The notes under the pieces were generated by a model. That model saw only the letters and a list, made by a program, of their open reading frames with translations. It searched no databases and was not told where the DNA came from. From the NCBI RefSeq assembly GCF_002878395.1, contig NC_061115.1, forward strand, positions 55,577,034 to 55,641,033: a DNA stretch of 64,000 nucleotides, in the 5' to 3' direction. Every line of letters starts with the position of its first letter. The first letter of the stretch is position 1. This DNA comes from Capsicum annuum (Eukaryota > Streptophyta > Magnoliopsida > Solanales > Solanaceae). Positions 23,401-34,085 of this stretch are shown one piece after another. A program made the position numbers and the translations under genes.

Positions 23401-23764
23401 CGGATTTGGACAAAATTGGTATTGTTAGAAATCTAATTCAATTTCCCACATGATAAAAATTCAAAATTGGGGAAATTCTATCTGATTTAAACATTAATCA
23501 TTTAGGAAATCATCACTAACTCTTCTAGAGACTAGATTTGACTTAAAACAAGTTTGGGGTATTACACGAACCCAATTTCCTTGAGGTCTACGTAAGATTT
23601 AGGTGCTTTTTCAGATAATTAATTAAGAGTTAAAGGTTTGATACATCCTTTATTTGATGTCAATTCCTTTCATTATGTCTATCTTATTGCCTTCCTATCT
23701 ATCTTTATCTTTCAATTTTATATCGTAGTTTAGTTTTTCAATTTCATAGTTTGTTTTAGTATCA
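20452..23764 (+). repeat. Element B 3' LTR, split by solo LTR C
   Basis: Starts TAATACAATCC (TG to TA) after the FQEG tail; parts are 20452-20961 and 23567-23764; ends TAGTATCA. Similarity to the 5' LTR is obvious on both sides of the insertion (for example TATCTATCTTTATCTTTCAA near the end). Net length is about 708 bp, equal to the 5' LTR. Confidence 0.9.
20962..23566 (-). repeat. Solo LTR C of a Tekay-like chromovirus
   Basis: 2,605 bp with no internal domain. On the plus strand it begins TTTAACGCCCCGAATTTGG and ends GTTTGGGGTATTACA, the same style as element D's LTRs (TGTAATGCCCC...GGGGTATTACA), so it reads on the minus strand. Flanks CAAAT (20957-20961) and CGAAC (23567-23571) fit a 5 bp duplication with two transitions. 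A solo LTR arises by recombination between the two LTRs of one insertion. Frames within it (21277-21680, 23081-23263) are not genes. Confidence 0.8.
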
Positions 23765-24290
23765 AGTCATAAATCTAGAACAAGGGTATCGACTACTCAT
23801 AATCTAATCAAAAACAAAAAAATCAATGTTAATCATATCAAAATATGGAGTAGTTGAGTTACAAGATGCAGAAGCCTCATAAAAACCCTTGTTCCCTCTA
23901 TTTTTCTCTAAAAAATCATGAGTTATTGACTACATGTCATACTTGAGGTATTTATAGAGGTGGAACTCAATAAAACTCGAACCCATTAGATGTTGGCTAA
24001 AATTTGATGAAATTCCATCGAATTACTGAGCTCTATTATATAGAGGATAGGCATGGCACTAGGTTGCATGGTTCGTCCTCCAATGATCCTTTAGTGTGCT
24101 GGACAGTGCGAGCCTCTCTGTTGGGGCCTAGATGCGCACTTGGATGCTTCTTTAGCTACAAGACTTTCCTCATTTTCCATTTCACTCTTATGCATGCTTC
24201 TCCTATCATTTTGATTCTCTTCTCGCTGTATTTACCTTGAAACATGCTAGTCATATTTTCTAGTTCATCTATACAAATATAGCACAAACC

Positions 24291-26557
24291 ACAAGCAACT
24301 ATACATATTTATTCTTGTAACTAATCTAAACTATGGGTAAAATATGGAACTTGGGTGTATAAATGCGTCCAAGATCACCACCCCACATAAAGTCTTGTTA
24401 GTCATCAAAGAACTCATTATGCTCATGTTTATCAAAGAAGACTCTAGCATCACAAATTGAAATAAGATACTCAAGCTACAACCACAATGACTAATATGAA
24501 TAGCAAGCTTTAGAGAAAGCATGTCACTTTGTAACTATGAACAAGTGAATGACCATTCAAAAGCTCTGGCCTTAAGAACTGAATCTACAAAATTAGCAAA
24601 CTCATGCACATTACTCAACCAAAAAATCATATAAGTCATCTATACTTTATTAAACATGCACCCTCACAACAAGAGAGTCGCCCAACATCACTCACCAATA
24701 TGCAATTTAACACAAGATTAGGTGTAAGAATAGAATTACGTTCACTCTCACAAACAATTCATATGCAACAAAGGACGGACCATATGTTTTCCCTTAGTAT
24801 AGTACTACACCAATATAAGAATATCAAAGCTCAATATCAAGTAGAACTTTAAGGGTTGTGGTGTAGGCTAAGGGATGGATAGAAACTATTTTGGTAAAGA
24901 TAGTGACTAACCTTGCCAATCACTTTAATACATCATACTTTCATTAAGCTCATCTTCAATCAGCCTATTTTTCACCACTTTAATCTACACAACTCTTTTT
25001 CTCCACATCTCTTTAAGCTAGCTTACACATCTTTAGCAAGGATTATTTGCTATCAATACATGATTCACTTTTTTAGATCAATTTTTTCAGTATACTACTC
25101 TCTACTAATAACACATAAACTTTTAAATACACCCATAGTTATTACTTTGGGGCTTCAACTTCACAGTTTTACACTTCTTAACATCTTAATTTTTCAACTA
25201 AAATGCTTTGGAGTTTTAGATAAAATTATGGTCAATTGAAAGAAAAGAAAATAGGCTACATATAAGGCTACAAAATAATAAGCTAAATGCTCAATAAGGT
25301 TGACTAAGATCATGCATTATGGGTAGATAAAGAAGGTATAAAAGTTGTAGAAATGCATATATTATCTCCAAAACTCAATGTTCTTCATTTTGCTTTGCAT
25401 ACACAACAAAAAAGTTCTAGACATCAATATGCTAGATGGAATAAAACTAAACCTCACACACTTATATGACACATGTTCAAATCAACACAGATCTCTATAG
25501 ATTCTCAATCAAGCAATAACAAGAATTAAAAATTAAGCTAAAATACTAAAAGAGTCACATAAATGAGGCTAAGTATCTCAAAAATAGTCATTCAACTCAT
25601 TACAATATGTTTTCAATTCAAACCCAATTTGCATCATGTATTCATGTGGCCTAACAAGAGCACTTACTATCAAATTAGGGAATGGGTTCCACTTTATACT
25701 AACTACCTATGACTAATTTTCTCTTAAGATGGTCACCATCCATCTATCATAGAGAAAATTACTTAAACTATGACTTGTTATGAACTCTTGCTCCTAAAAA
25801 AATAAAAATTTTAATCCCTAAAAGTTTACCAATTAATTTTAGTCGGTTCAAAGAGACTATCCTCAGAAAAGGAATAAAAAACAAAAGTCGAGGAACCTAG
25901 AACAAAACAAATAATACTGACTGCAAATACTACTACCACTTTACAAGAATTACAAACGTACGAATTACTAACTATTACAAACTATAAAGAATTGAATGTC
26001 ATAACATCACCATAATATCCATCAAAATAAAGTACATTACTATGATAGAAAATAAAAGAAAAGTATAAAAACACATGAAACTAATAAAAAAGCCTTTTTT
26101 CCACCTAACATTTAAGAACAAGCAATATCCCCAGTACAAACAAATTGAAAGAGCAAAAAAAAAATATAGGGTGAAAGAACTCCTTGGGCTCTACTCATCA
26201 TCCTCATGCTTGCCATAATCAGCCTTAGACTTCAACTCTGAGTTAACATCAGTAACAATTGTCCTCTTGTCCTCATTAGTAGGTACATCATCATCTAGAA
26301 GCTCCTGAAAGTTAGTTCCAATGCAGCAAATAAACTTAGTATGCTCTCTCAGCGGGTAATCCTTCTTAAGCTTTTCCAACTCTGTATTTGTCCTGTGTCG
26401 ACCTCTGTATATCATAGTCAAGTGTTACATGCCAAATATGAGATTGGTAAAGCTATGATCATGAGAATTCCACTCAATATGAGTTAATAGGACCCAAAAT
26501 AAAACTCAAGCTATTTCACCTATGAAACATCAATGCCCCTCAAACTTTTAGGAAGCT
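24291..26557 (-). other. Interior of element A, no recognised gene
   Basis: About 2.3 kb between the two A copies. The minus-strand frame 26421-26191 encodes a charged peptide (ELEKLKKDYPLREHTKFICC, then an acidic tail) that I do not recognise. Other frames here are short. No gag, protease, RT or integrase motif was seen, so A looks like a large non-autonomous derivative. Confidence 0.45.
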
Positions 26558-27730
26558 TGTTATTGCGACCAAGCGCACATGCCAGTAAATGTGGTACACC
26601 AAGTAGTAAAATAGACTTTAAAATCTAAGTATCGATCGCACAGGGACTTATGTTAAGCAAATATCAAATTCTAATTCAAATATTAAGATTAATCAAGTGC
26701 TATGTAACCAAAGATTGTTTGAAAGTTATAAACTAAACAATGATATAAAGTAAAGGGTTGAACAATTATGGGGAAATACCAGGCTAAGGCACTAGGAACA
26801 ATTATATTATACTATAAAATTCATTAGTTAGGTTGATTATCGTGGTTGTTGATTCATGGGGTTCATACTATGACTATGGCCTTTCGAACCTCTAGTATAT
26901 TCTATATTAGCCCCACAACTACATCGTTGAGCAGGGATGCAAGAACTAAGTTAAATATGTTCATATTTCATCCTGTACTTGAACTAAATATAGCATATAG
27001 GTATATTTCTATCATAAATTAAAATTATAACTTTATTCCATCGGAAGATTACATTTCTATTCTATCTATCCTCTTGTTCCTCCTTCCAAGATCACAAGAT
27101 GATTATACATGTATTCTAAGGGCCACAAATCCTTAAAATAGTGATAAAAAGGATAAATAAACAACCAAATGTGATAAACAACCAAACCAAATTAATTCAT
27201 AACCATAATACTCATGTTCTTCTCCTTAACCCCGAAAAAGGGTATTTAGCCGCTTATGGACGTATTCATATTCACAATGATTGAATACATGTTAAAATCC
27301 ATAAAAAAAAAAGTAATAGAATAAAAATCCTATTTGAAGTGTATCCATCCTCCTCTAAGTCCCAAGGTCGTCCAAGGTGTGTAACATAACAACAAAGTGT
27401 CCTATTTATACTTGGACTAAAGATGCCAATTTTGACATAGCAGCGTACCACAACCATATTGAGGTTCCTAGGGTCCATGGAATTCCATTATCATTGTGAT
27501 CTTCTGTAATTAACTTCCTAGGATTCTGCCAAGGGAATGGAAAACTGGTGCCTAAGGTCTATGGCATGCCAATTACTCCAAAACGTCCACTTTTGGTCAA
27601 ATCTTGTCCCATGTGCTTGTCCATCTATTACAAGCCTTTTGATGTTGTTTCCAATTGATTTAAATATTGTGTATCATCCATATATCATCATGATCAACTT
27701 ACCAACAACCTATAGCGTCAAACACCAAGA
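26558..27730 (-). repeat. Element A right copy (5' LTR)
   Basis: Begins TGTTATTGCGACCAAGCGC and holds the CACAACTACATCGTTGAGCA block (26924-26943) shared with 16258-16277. An inverted TATA box (plus TATTTATA, about 27404) places the promoter on the minus strand. Uninterrupted, about 1.17 kb. The right edge is approximate. Confidence 0.55.
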
Positions 27731-27814
27731 ATCAGAGATCAAAATAACAAATAATTCAATAAGATAAACTAGTAACTTAAGCTAAGAGTCCTAGTTTTAT
27801 CCTTTAATATTTAA

Positions 27815-30486
27815 CTTATTGTTTTTTCTCATGTATTGTTTCCCCGTAGGGTGATCCTATTCTCTTCGTGCATAAGAAATATGGTTCTCTCCTAATGTAT
27901 ATCAATTACCATCAATTGAACAAGGTCACAATCAATAATAAGTATCTTTTCCTAGGATTGATGACTTGTTCGACCAACTTCAGGGTGCCTAGTACTTCTT
28001 AAAGATAGACCTCAGATCTATCTATCATCAGCTTAGAGTCAGAAAATATGATATTCTGAAGGCAACCTTTAAAACTCGGTATGGTCACTTAAAATTTATA
28101 GTTATGTCTTTTGGACTAACGAATTCCCCTACAACTTTTATGGACCTAATGAACAAATTGTTCAAGTAATATCTGTATATGTTTTTCATAGTCTTCATAG
28201 ATGACATTCTCGTATACTCTTGTAGTGAAGATGATCATGCAGACCTCCTGAGGATTGTTTTGTAGACCCTTAAGGATCACCAGTTATTTGCTAAGTTCAG
28301 CAAATGTGAATTTTGGTTGAGATCAGTAGCTTTCCTTGGTCACATTATGTCTACTGATAGTATTCGAGTTGATCCTCAAAAGACCAAAGTCATAAGAAAC
28401 TGGTCTAGACCCATCTCCCCATTAGATATCAAAAGTTTTCTAGTCTTAGTCAGTTACTACAAATGGTTTGTTGAGGGGTTTTCATCTATTGCCTCTTCCA
28501 TGTATCGACTGAATCAGAAGAAAGTTAACTTTTAGTGGACAGATTCCTACGAGAAGAGTTTTTAAGAGTTGAAGACCTGACTCACTTTCTCACTAGTGTT
28601 GACTCTACCCGAGGGTTCAGATGGCTTTATAGTTTATTGGGATGCTTCCAGGGTTTGTGTTGGAAGAGTGTTAAGGAAGAAAGGTAAGGTTATATCCTAC
28701 ATCTCTATAAAGCTTCAATGCCATGATAAGAATTACGCGACTCATGATCTCGAGTTTGCAGCAGTTGTTTTTTCATTAAAGATTTGGAGACATTTTTTAT
28801 ATGGGGTCCATGCGGATGTGTTTACTGATCACAAGAGTTTATAGTATGTGTTATCATAGAAAGACCTAAATCTTTGTCAGAAAAGAAGGCCCGAATTGTT
28901 GAAATACTATGACATGAGCGTGTTGTATCAACTAGGTAAGTCCAATATTCTGGCCGATGCCCTTAGCAGGTTGTCTATGATAAAGTGTCGCCTATGTTGA
29001 GAATGATAAAAATGAGTTAATTTGTGAGGTTTAGCAACTTTCCATATTGGGAGTTTGGTTGGTTGATTCGGCTGAAGGTAGCGTATGGGTTTAGAATGGT
29101 TCAAAATCTTCATTGGTTGCCGAAGTAAAGAAAAGGCAAGATAGAGATCCTATTTTGCTTAATTTAAAGGATAAAGTTAGGGACTAGAATGTTGAAGTTT
29201 TCTTCCAAGGGTGAGATGGTGTACTTCATTGTCAGGGCAGGCTATATGTTCTGAACGTGGATGGTTTGAGGCAGCAATGTTAGCAGAAGTTTATTGGTAT
29301 GAAGAAAGATATTGCAAAATTCATGGCTAAGTGTCTGAATTATCAGTAGGTCAAGGTTGATCACTAGACACCTAGTGGTATTCTTCAGGAGTTCAGCATT
29401 CCCATTTGGAAGTGGGAAGTGGTGAATATGGATTTTGTTATAGGGTTACCTCATACGCGTCATCAACATGATTCAATTTGGGTCATTATGGATAGAATGA
29501 CCAAGTCAGCCCATTTCTTACTGGTCCATACTTCTTATTCAGTCGAAGACTATGCTAGACTCTATCTCAGGGAATTAGTAAATTTATGTAGGGTTTCTTT
29601 GACAATCATTTTAGATAGAGGAACTTAGTTTACATCTTATTTTTGGAAGGCTTTTCAGAAGGGTCTTGGTACCCAAGTTCATCTCAGTATAGCTTTTCAC
29701 CCGCAGACAGATGGTTAGGCAGAGAGGACCATTAAAACCTTAGAGGACATGTTGAGGGCTTGTGTTATCAATTTCAAGGGTAGTTGGGATGATCATTTAC
29801 CTTTGATTGAGTTTTCCTACAATAACAACTGTCACTCCAGTATCTAGATGGCTCCATTTGGGGCTCTGTAAGGTAGGAAGTGTAGATCTCCTATTTGTTA
29901 GTTCTAGGTAGGTGAGGCTTCCTTGATAGGGCCGAATTTAGTATATGAGATGATGGAGAAACTTTAGTTGATTTGAGTAAGACTGAAGATAGTCCAAAAT
30001 CGTCAGAAATCTTATGTAGATATGAGGAGGAGAGAGCTTGAATTTGATGTTTGTGATTTTATGTATTTGAAAATTTAACCCATGAAAGGGGTGAAGAGAT
30101 TTGTTAAGAAAGAGAAGCTTAGTCCCCGCTATGTTGGCCGCTATAGGATTTTTAGCCATTTTGGGTAGGTAGCTTATGAGTTAAAGTTGCCTGCAGAGTT
30201 AGCATTAGTGCAACCAGTATTCCATGTATCTTTACTAAAGAAATGCATTGGTGATCCAAATTCAGTTGTTCTTTTAGAAAGTGTGGGCATGGAAGATAGC
30301 CTCTCCTATGAGGAAGTCTCGATTGAAATCCTTGACCGTTAGATCCGTATCTTGAGGAATAGGGAGGTTTCCTTCGTTAAAGTTCTATGGAGAAATTAGT
30401 CCGCTGATGGAGTTACATGGGAAGCAAAAATAGATATGCGAACCAAGTATTCCTATCTCTTCTTTACGAATTTAGATTCATATTAA
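27815..30486 (+). pseudogene. Element F pol: RT, RNase H, integrase, chromodomain
   Basis: [15 protein letters not shown], then the catalytic FIDDILVYS intact near 28195-28221, then [15 protein letters not shown]. RNase [16 protein letters not shown] and [19 protein letters not shown] (28596-28844), ending ILADALSRLS. Integrase: VNMDFVIGLPHTRHQHDSIW with its catalytic Asp, ILDRGT, then HPQTDG with a stop before [12 protein letters not shown]. The C-terminus runs through RYVGRYRIF to a chromodomain-type end (VLWRN, WEAKIDMRTKYSYLF) and a TAA at 30484-30486. Many stops and at least two frame changes. The polymerase box is intact, but the whole is not expressible. Confidence 0.85.
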
Positions 30487-30714
30487 GGTAATAGTTTCCT
30501 TAACACAATCCTCTAGCTTTCTATATCATCTATCTAATCATCCTCATGTCATAATTTGCATTCATGAATTTAGTTCAGTCCATGCATCATGTTTTCTGAT
30601 TTCAAATATTTAATCATGATTAATCTCATAAGTATTCGGTGCATGATATCAGTCTTCTTAGTACTCCGAATCAGCTAGTTTCATTCAAGGAAGAATGATC
30701 CCGAGGTGAGATAT
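30487..30714 (+). other. Element F 3' untranslated spacer
   Basis: 228 bp between the pol stop and the LTR. It ends with GATCCCGAGGTGAGATAT, a purine-biased but degenerate polypurine-tract candidate just before TGTAATAC. Confidence 0.6.
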
Positions 30715-32736
30715 TGTAATACTAAAGTTTTCATGTCCTAAACCTCCCAAAAGATAGTTCATGAGGTTAGATTTCCAACGCTTCAAGTCTTACCTCAATC
30801 TAATGTCATGGCAAATAGTTATGGAAAGTTTCCCTAAGGACCTAATACACTGCTATGACTACAACTCAGGTAATGAGTCATAACCACTAATGAAGATCCA
30901 TCACGAGTGAATCGTAGTCACTCCAGGAAAGACCCTAAGTTTGATCCCAGTGGATACAACCAGACTTTATGACTTGTAATCAGTGGTTATGAGTTGTAGG
31001 GAGGGACTCGTAGGCTGATCAGTAAAGGACCCAAGACTCAAGATTCAGATAATGCCTTCACCTTATGACTTGTAGTCACTCATGACGATTCATAAGGGGG
31101 AAATCATAATCAGACTAGAAAAGGACCTTAGACCCTAGATTCCAGCTTACGACTCAATCTATGACTCGTATCAGTCCTATCGAGTCGTAAGGTTAGTCGT
31201 AATATTTGGGAACATATTTTCCTGCATATTTGTCTAGGACTTTTTTGTGTTTTCACACTCCTTCTAAATCCGAACCTACAACGCTTAGGCTTCGGGGGGG
31301 GGGGCATAAAAGACCTAAAACCCCCAATTCCATCATTTATTTTAATTTCACCCAAAGAAAAGCAAGAAGAGTTGTTTCTTTTTGCCACAAGAGCAAATTA
31401 GTGTTCATCAAGAAAGTCTAATTCTCATGAAGATTCATCCAAGTTTCTACACTCATATATGTGGGATATTCATAAGTGGGTCCCTTCCACCCATTGAGTC
31501 CCAATAAACTCTCTAAACTTTCAAGTGTAAAACTGTTTTCTCTTTTATGGGGTTCCAAGTTAACCATGAATTTTATAATCTCCTCGCAATTGTTTTGATT
31601 CTAAACCATGAAAATGTATTTCCTCATGAAAATTGTGTTTCCATATATTTGATAATGCAAATGTCTACTCCATGCATAATTATTGAAATATTGGGTGTTA
31701 ATCATGTTTTTTCCTCTACTATGGATTGTTCAATTCTGAATGAGCTAGTACTGGTGGGTTATGAACACCCGATACCTACAAAAAACATATATTTTACAGT
31801 TTTCTGGGTACGAGTCATTTAGATTATGCTTGTATGGTTAAATTCAAAATATTTTTATAATGAGCACTTATCAGTACCCGATTATGTTAAATTTAATATC
31901 AACACCATGGATGGTGTCTCTTCCATCAGTTAGGCATAATTTGTTAGTAGCCATACCTAAATTCCAAACCAACAGTGCCACCTTAGATTATGAGGCGTCC
32001 TCCTTCAGTAGAGGAATGACACCCTCGTCCTTCGAGACATCAGTTTAGTAGATCCACACTATCCAGTCTTGGTACCCCTGGCAACGTACCAACACCTCTT
32101 CAACTGGGGTTACAGGTTGGACCCCAATTGAGCATGACCAAGTATCCAGTCTAATAGTTAATCAGTTTTAAATATTATTTCAATATCTTCTTTACTTGGT
32201 ATTGCATTCATTTTACATTTTCATGCATTTATGCTCAGTCTACGTGTATTTTAGTTAGTTCTTATCTCGTATACTAGTATATTCAAAGTACTCACCACAT
32301 AATCTCTTTTGCGCTATATTGATTTTATAATATAGGTTTGGATGCTCAATTCCCATATTACATGTAGTCTGTTCCTGTATCTCTCAGCTGCAGCATTGGT
32401 GAGTCCTCATCAGTCAAGGACTAGTCATATTATTTATCATGCTTTCTAGTATTTCAGTTTATGTTATTTCAGCAGTTAGAGTTAGTTGGGGACATGTCCC
32501 AAGAACTCGTTATGTTTAGAGGCTTTTAGACAGTCGGTTATATTTTTCAGTGATGTGTTTTAGATCCCTTTGATATGGATTCGATTATTCAGATATTTCA
32601 TTAAATGACTTCTGCACAATATTTTTATTATCTTCCTTCCAGTAATTACAGCTTGTGAAAGTTCATGGGATAGCTTGGGGTCACTTATGGCCTTAAGCAC
32701 CATGTTACGACTAGGGGGTAGTCTGGGGTCGTGACA
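30715..32736 (+). repeat. Element F 3' LTR
   Basis: About 2,022 bp, TGTAATACTAAAG...GGGTCGTGACA. The first 500 bases carry a cluster of TATGACT(C/T)GTA-type motifs and their complements. A run of 11 G lies near 31296. The TGTAATAC...GTGACA ends are typical of Tekay-like plant chromoviruses. No 5' partner in the window. Confidence 0.75.
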
Positions 32737-32876
32737 GTATCAACTTGTTGTCATTGGGTTTCCTACAAGATTGCCAATACTGAAAATTAGTGAATTTCAA
32801 TAGATGGTTAGCCTCATATACACCATTATTTCATCATAGTGTTCTTAAATTTGGATGTAAATAAGTGGCAAATTTG
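32737..32876. other. Junction DNA between elements F and H, nothing recognised
   Basis: 140 bases that match neither F's LTR nor H's LTR. If H's left end was truncated, this could be the older host sequence. Confidence 0.4.
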
Positions 32877-33953
32877 CCACTCATCAAGATGCACAACCCC
32901 CTTTAAGCCAAAATTAAAACCATATAGCACATAATTCCAACTATTAATGTGAGAGTCATTCATTAAGGCATTTACCACTTGGTATCGTCATACCAATTCT
33001 CTTGAAAGCTAAATTAAACATGCCCATCCAATTCACACAACCAAATTGAACTTCCAAGTTCCATTAAAATCAAACTATGGCCACCAAGTCCATCTAAGTT
33101 CATTTTTATATCCAATTATCCATACATGCATTGCATTGGGTTCAAAAGCAAGTTAAGCCATACGATTTTCCATAATAGAAATTAAATTCCCAAAGTGGAT
33201 TGAGTTTCATGCAATTCCAGGCCAAAATTAATCAAATTAGGGAAACCAGTGTGTCCAATTCCAACCATTTAAATAATTTACCAATTTAGTCCTAACAAAA
33301 TTAATTTAAAGCATGAATAATCAATTCAAAACATGGGACAAGTAATTCAATCAATAACAACCAAAACCCCTTAATCCGATTTCAAAACCCACGATTTAAA
33401 TCACATGAAAATCCATCAAATCAAGGCCACATTATAGAATTAAAGTTTAGGGAAAAGAAACATGCCTGAAACAACAAGAATTTGAACTCAATTTGAAGTT
33501 TGGAGCCTAGATGATGAATTCTCTATGAAACCCTTATGCTCTCTTGGTTGGAGAGTTCAAGAAGATTAAAGTAGAGTTTGATCTTTTAAAATTGAAGGAA
33601 AGGGGTCACTTTTATGTTTATAAGTCATGGAAAGGGTGATAATACCCATAAGCCCCTCACCCCAAGTGAAAAAACAAAACTAGATGAAATTTGCACCTAG
33701 GCATGACACGCCATTATTGTGGAGATTATCTTCCATGCCATGCTATTATTGTGGAGGGTAACCTCTGTGAAACAGTGATATTGTGGATCCTCACTGCCTC
33801 GGGGCCCCAAAATGACCCCTAACCCCTTTAAAAAATTTCAATTTTTTTCTGAATTACCCTTTTAACATTCCTAAACATATTTCAAGTCAAAAATTGATAT
33901 TATGAAGAGGGAAGGGTCAAATAAAATGATCAAAATATTTTGAGTTCATACAT
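32877..33953 (-). repeat. Element H 3' LTR, truncated
   Basis: Homologous to 48645-49703 of the right LTR, joining at CACAACCCC (32882 and 48651). In the element's direction it starts TGTATGAACTC right after a polypurine tract. The missing part corresponds to 47803 to about 48645. Confidence 0.8.
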
Positions 33954-33971
33954 CATCTCCCCCTTAGGGTC
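33954..33971 (-). other. Element H polypurine tract
   Basis: On the minus strand, CTAAGGGGGAGATGA abuts the LTR start TGTATG. Confirms the minus-strand orientation. Confidence 0.8.
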
Positions 33972-34085
33972 ATTCATCCCCGAATGATGAGTTAGAACAT
34001 CTTTTAGCACGAGAATAGCAAGAATACACCAGAATTAAATAGCAAACTCAAAAAGTAACAAGAGGAAAACAAAACGCATACCTTA

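Larger units (their letters stand above)
16577..23764 (+). mobile_element. Element B: non-autonomous Ty3-related LTR retrotransposon
   Basis: Plus-strand element with a perfect 5 bp duplication AGTCA (16572-16576, 23765-23769). It has LTRs 16577-17286 and 20452-23764 (the latter enlarged by solo LTR C) and a primer site just after the 5' LTR. Net length is about 4.6 kb. The interior has a long leader, a short gag start, integrase-like crumbs and a private region, but no reverse transcriptase, so it would depend on another element for movement. The pol tail before the 3' LTR (VDLRVNLFQEGENN) relates it to the CRM-like group of elements at the left edge and E. Confidence 0.85.
14838..24290 (-). 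repeat. Element A left copy (3' LTR) with two insertions
   Basis: The parts are 14838-14899, 15926-16576 and about 23770-24290, about 1.23 kb once joined. The first break is the Tourist element, the second is element B, the latter with a perfect AGTCA duplication. The end at 24290 is where similarity to the right copy fades. Confidence 0.55.
14838..27730 (-). mobile_element. Element A: LTR element of unknown lineage, ~1.2 kb LTRs
   Basis: Two direct copies of one sequence bracket about 2.3 kb of interior. Both begin TGTT(A)TTG..CCAA.GCGCA, continue with GTGGTA.A.CAAGTA and TCGA.C.CACAGGGAC-like text, then CACAACTACATCGTTGAG. Both carry an inverted TATA box (plus-strand TATTTATA at about 23950 and 27404), so the element reads on the minus strand. 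Net LTR lengths agree once the nested insertions are removed. The GCGCA/CACAGGGACTT style resembles Tat/Ogre-type LTRs, but I would not insist. The right end is approximate; I found no target duplication. Confidence 0.55.
27815..32736 (+). mobile_element. Element F: 5'-truncated Tekay-like chromovirus
   Basis: Plus-strand Ty3 element missing its 5' LTR, gag and protease. What remains is RT, RNase H, integrase, chromodomain and the 3' LTR. The first readable residues, VSP then a stop then [10 protein letters not shown], correspond to the N-terminal RT motif SPWGAPVLFVKKKDGS. Element A's right edge lies just upstream, but no matching gag half is seen to the left of A, so F was truncated rather than simply split. 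Confidence 0.8.

Noticed and set aside
14838..27730. Firm assignment of element A to the Tat/Ogre lineage
   Set aside because: Only the LTR style suggests it; no diagnostic protein domain is present in the interior.
31289..31301. Run of G as a polypurine tract
   Set aside because: It lies well inside F's LTR, not next to an LTR start.
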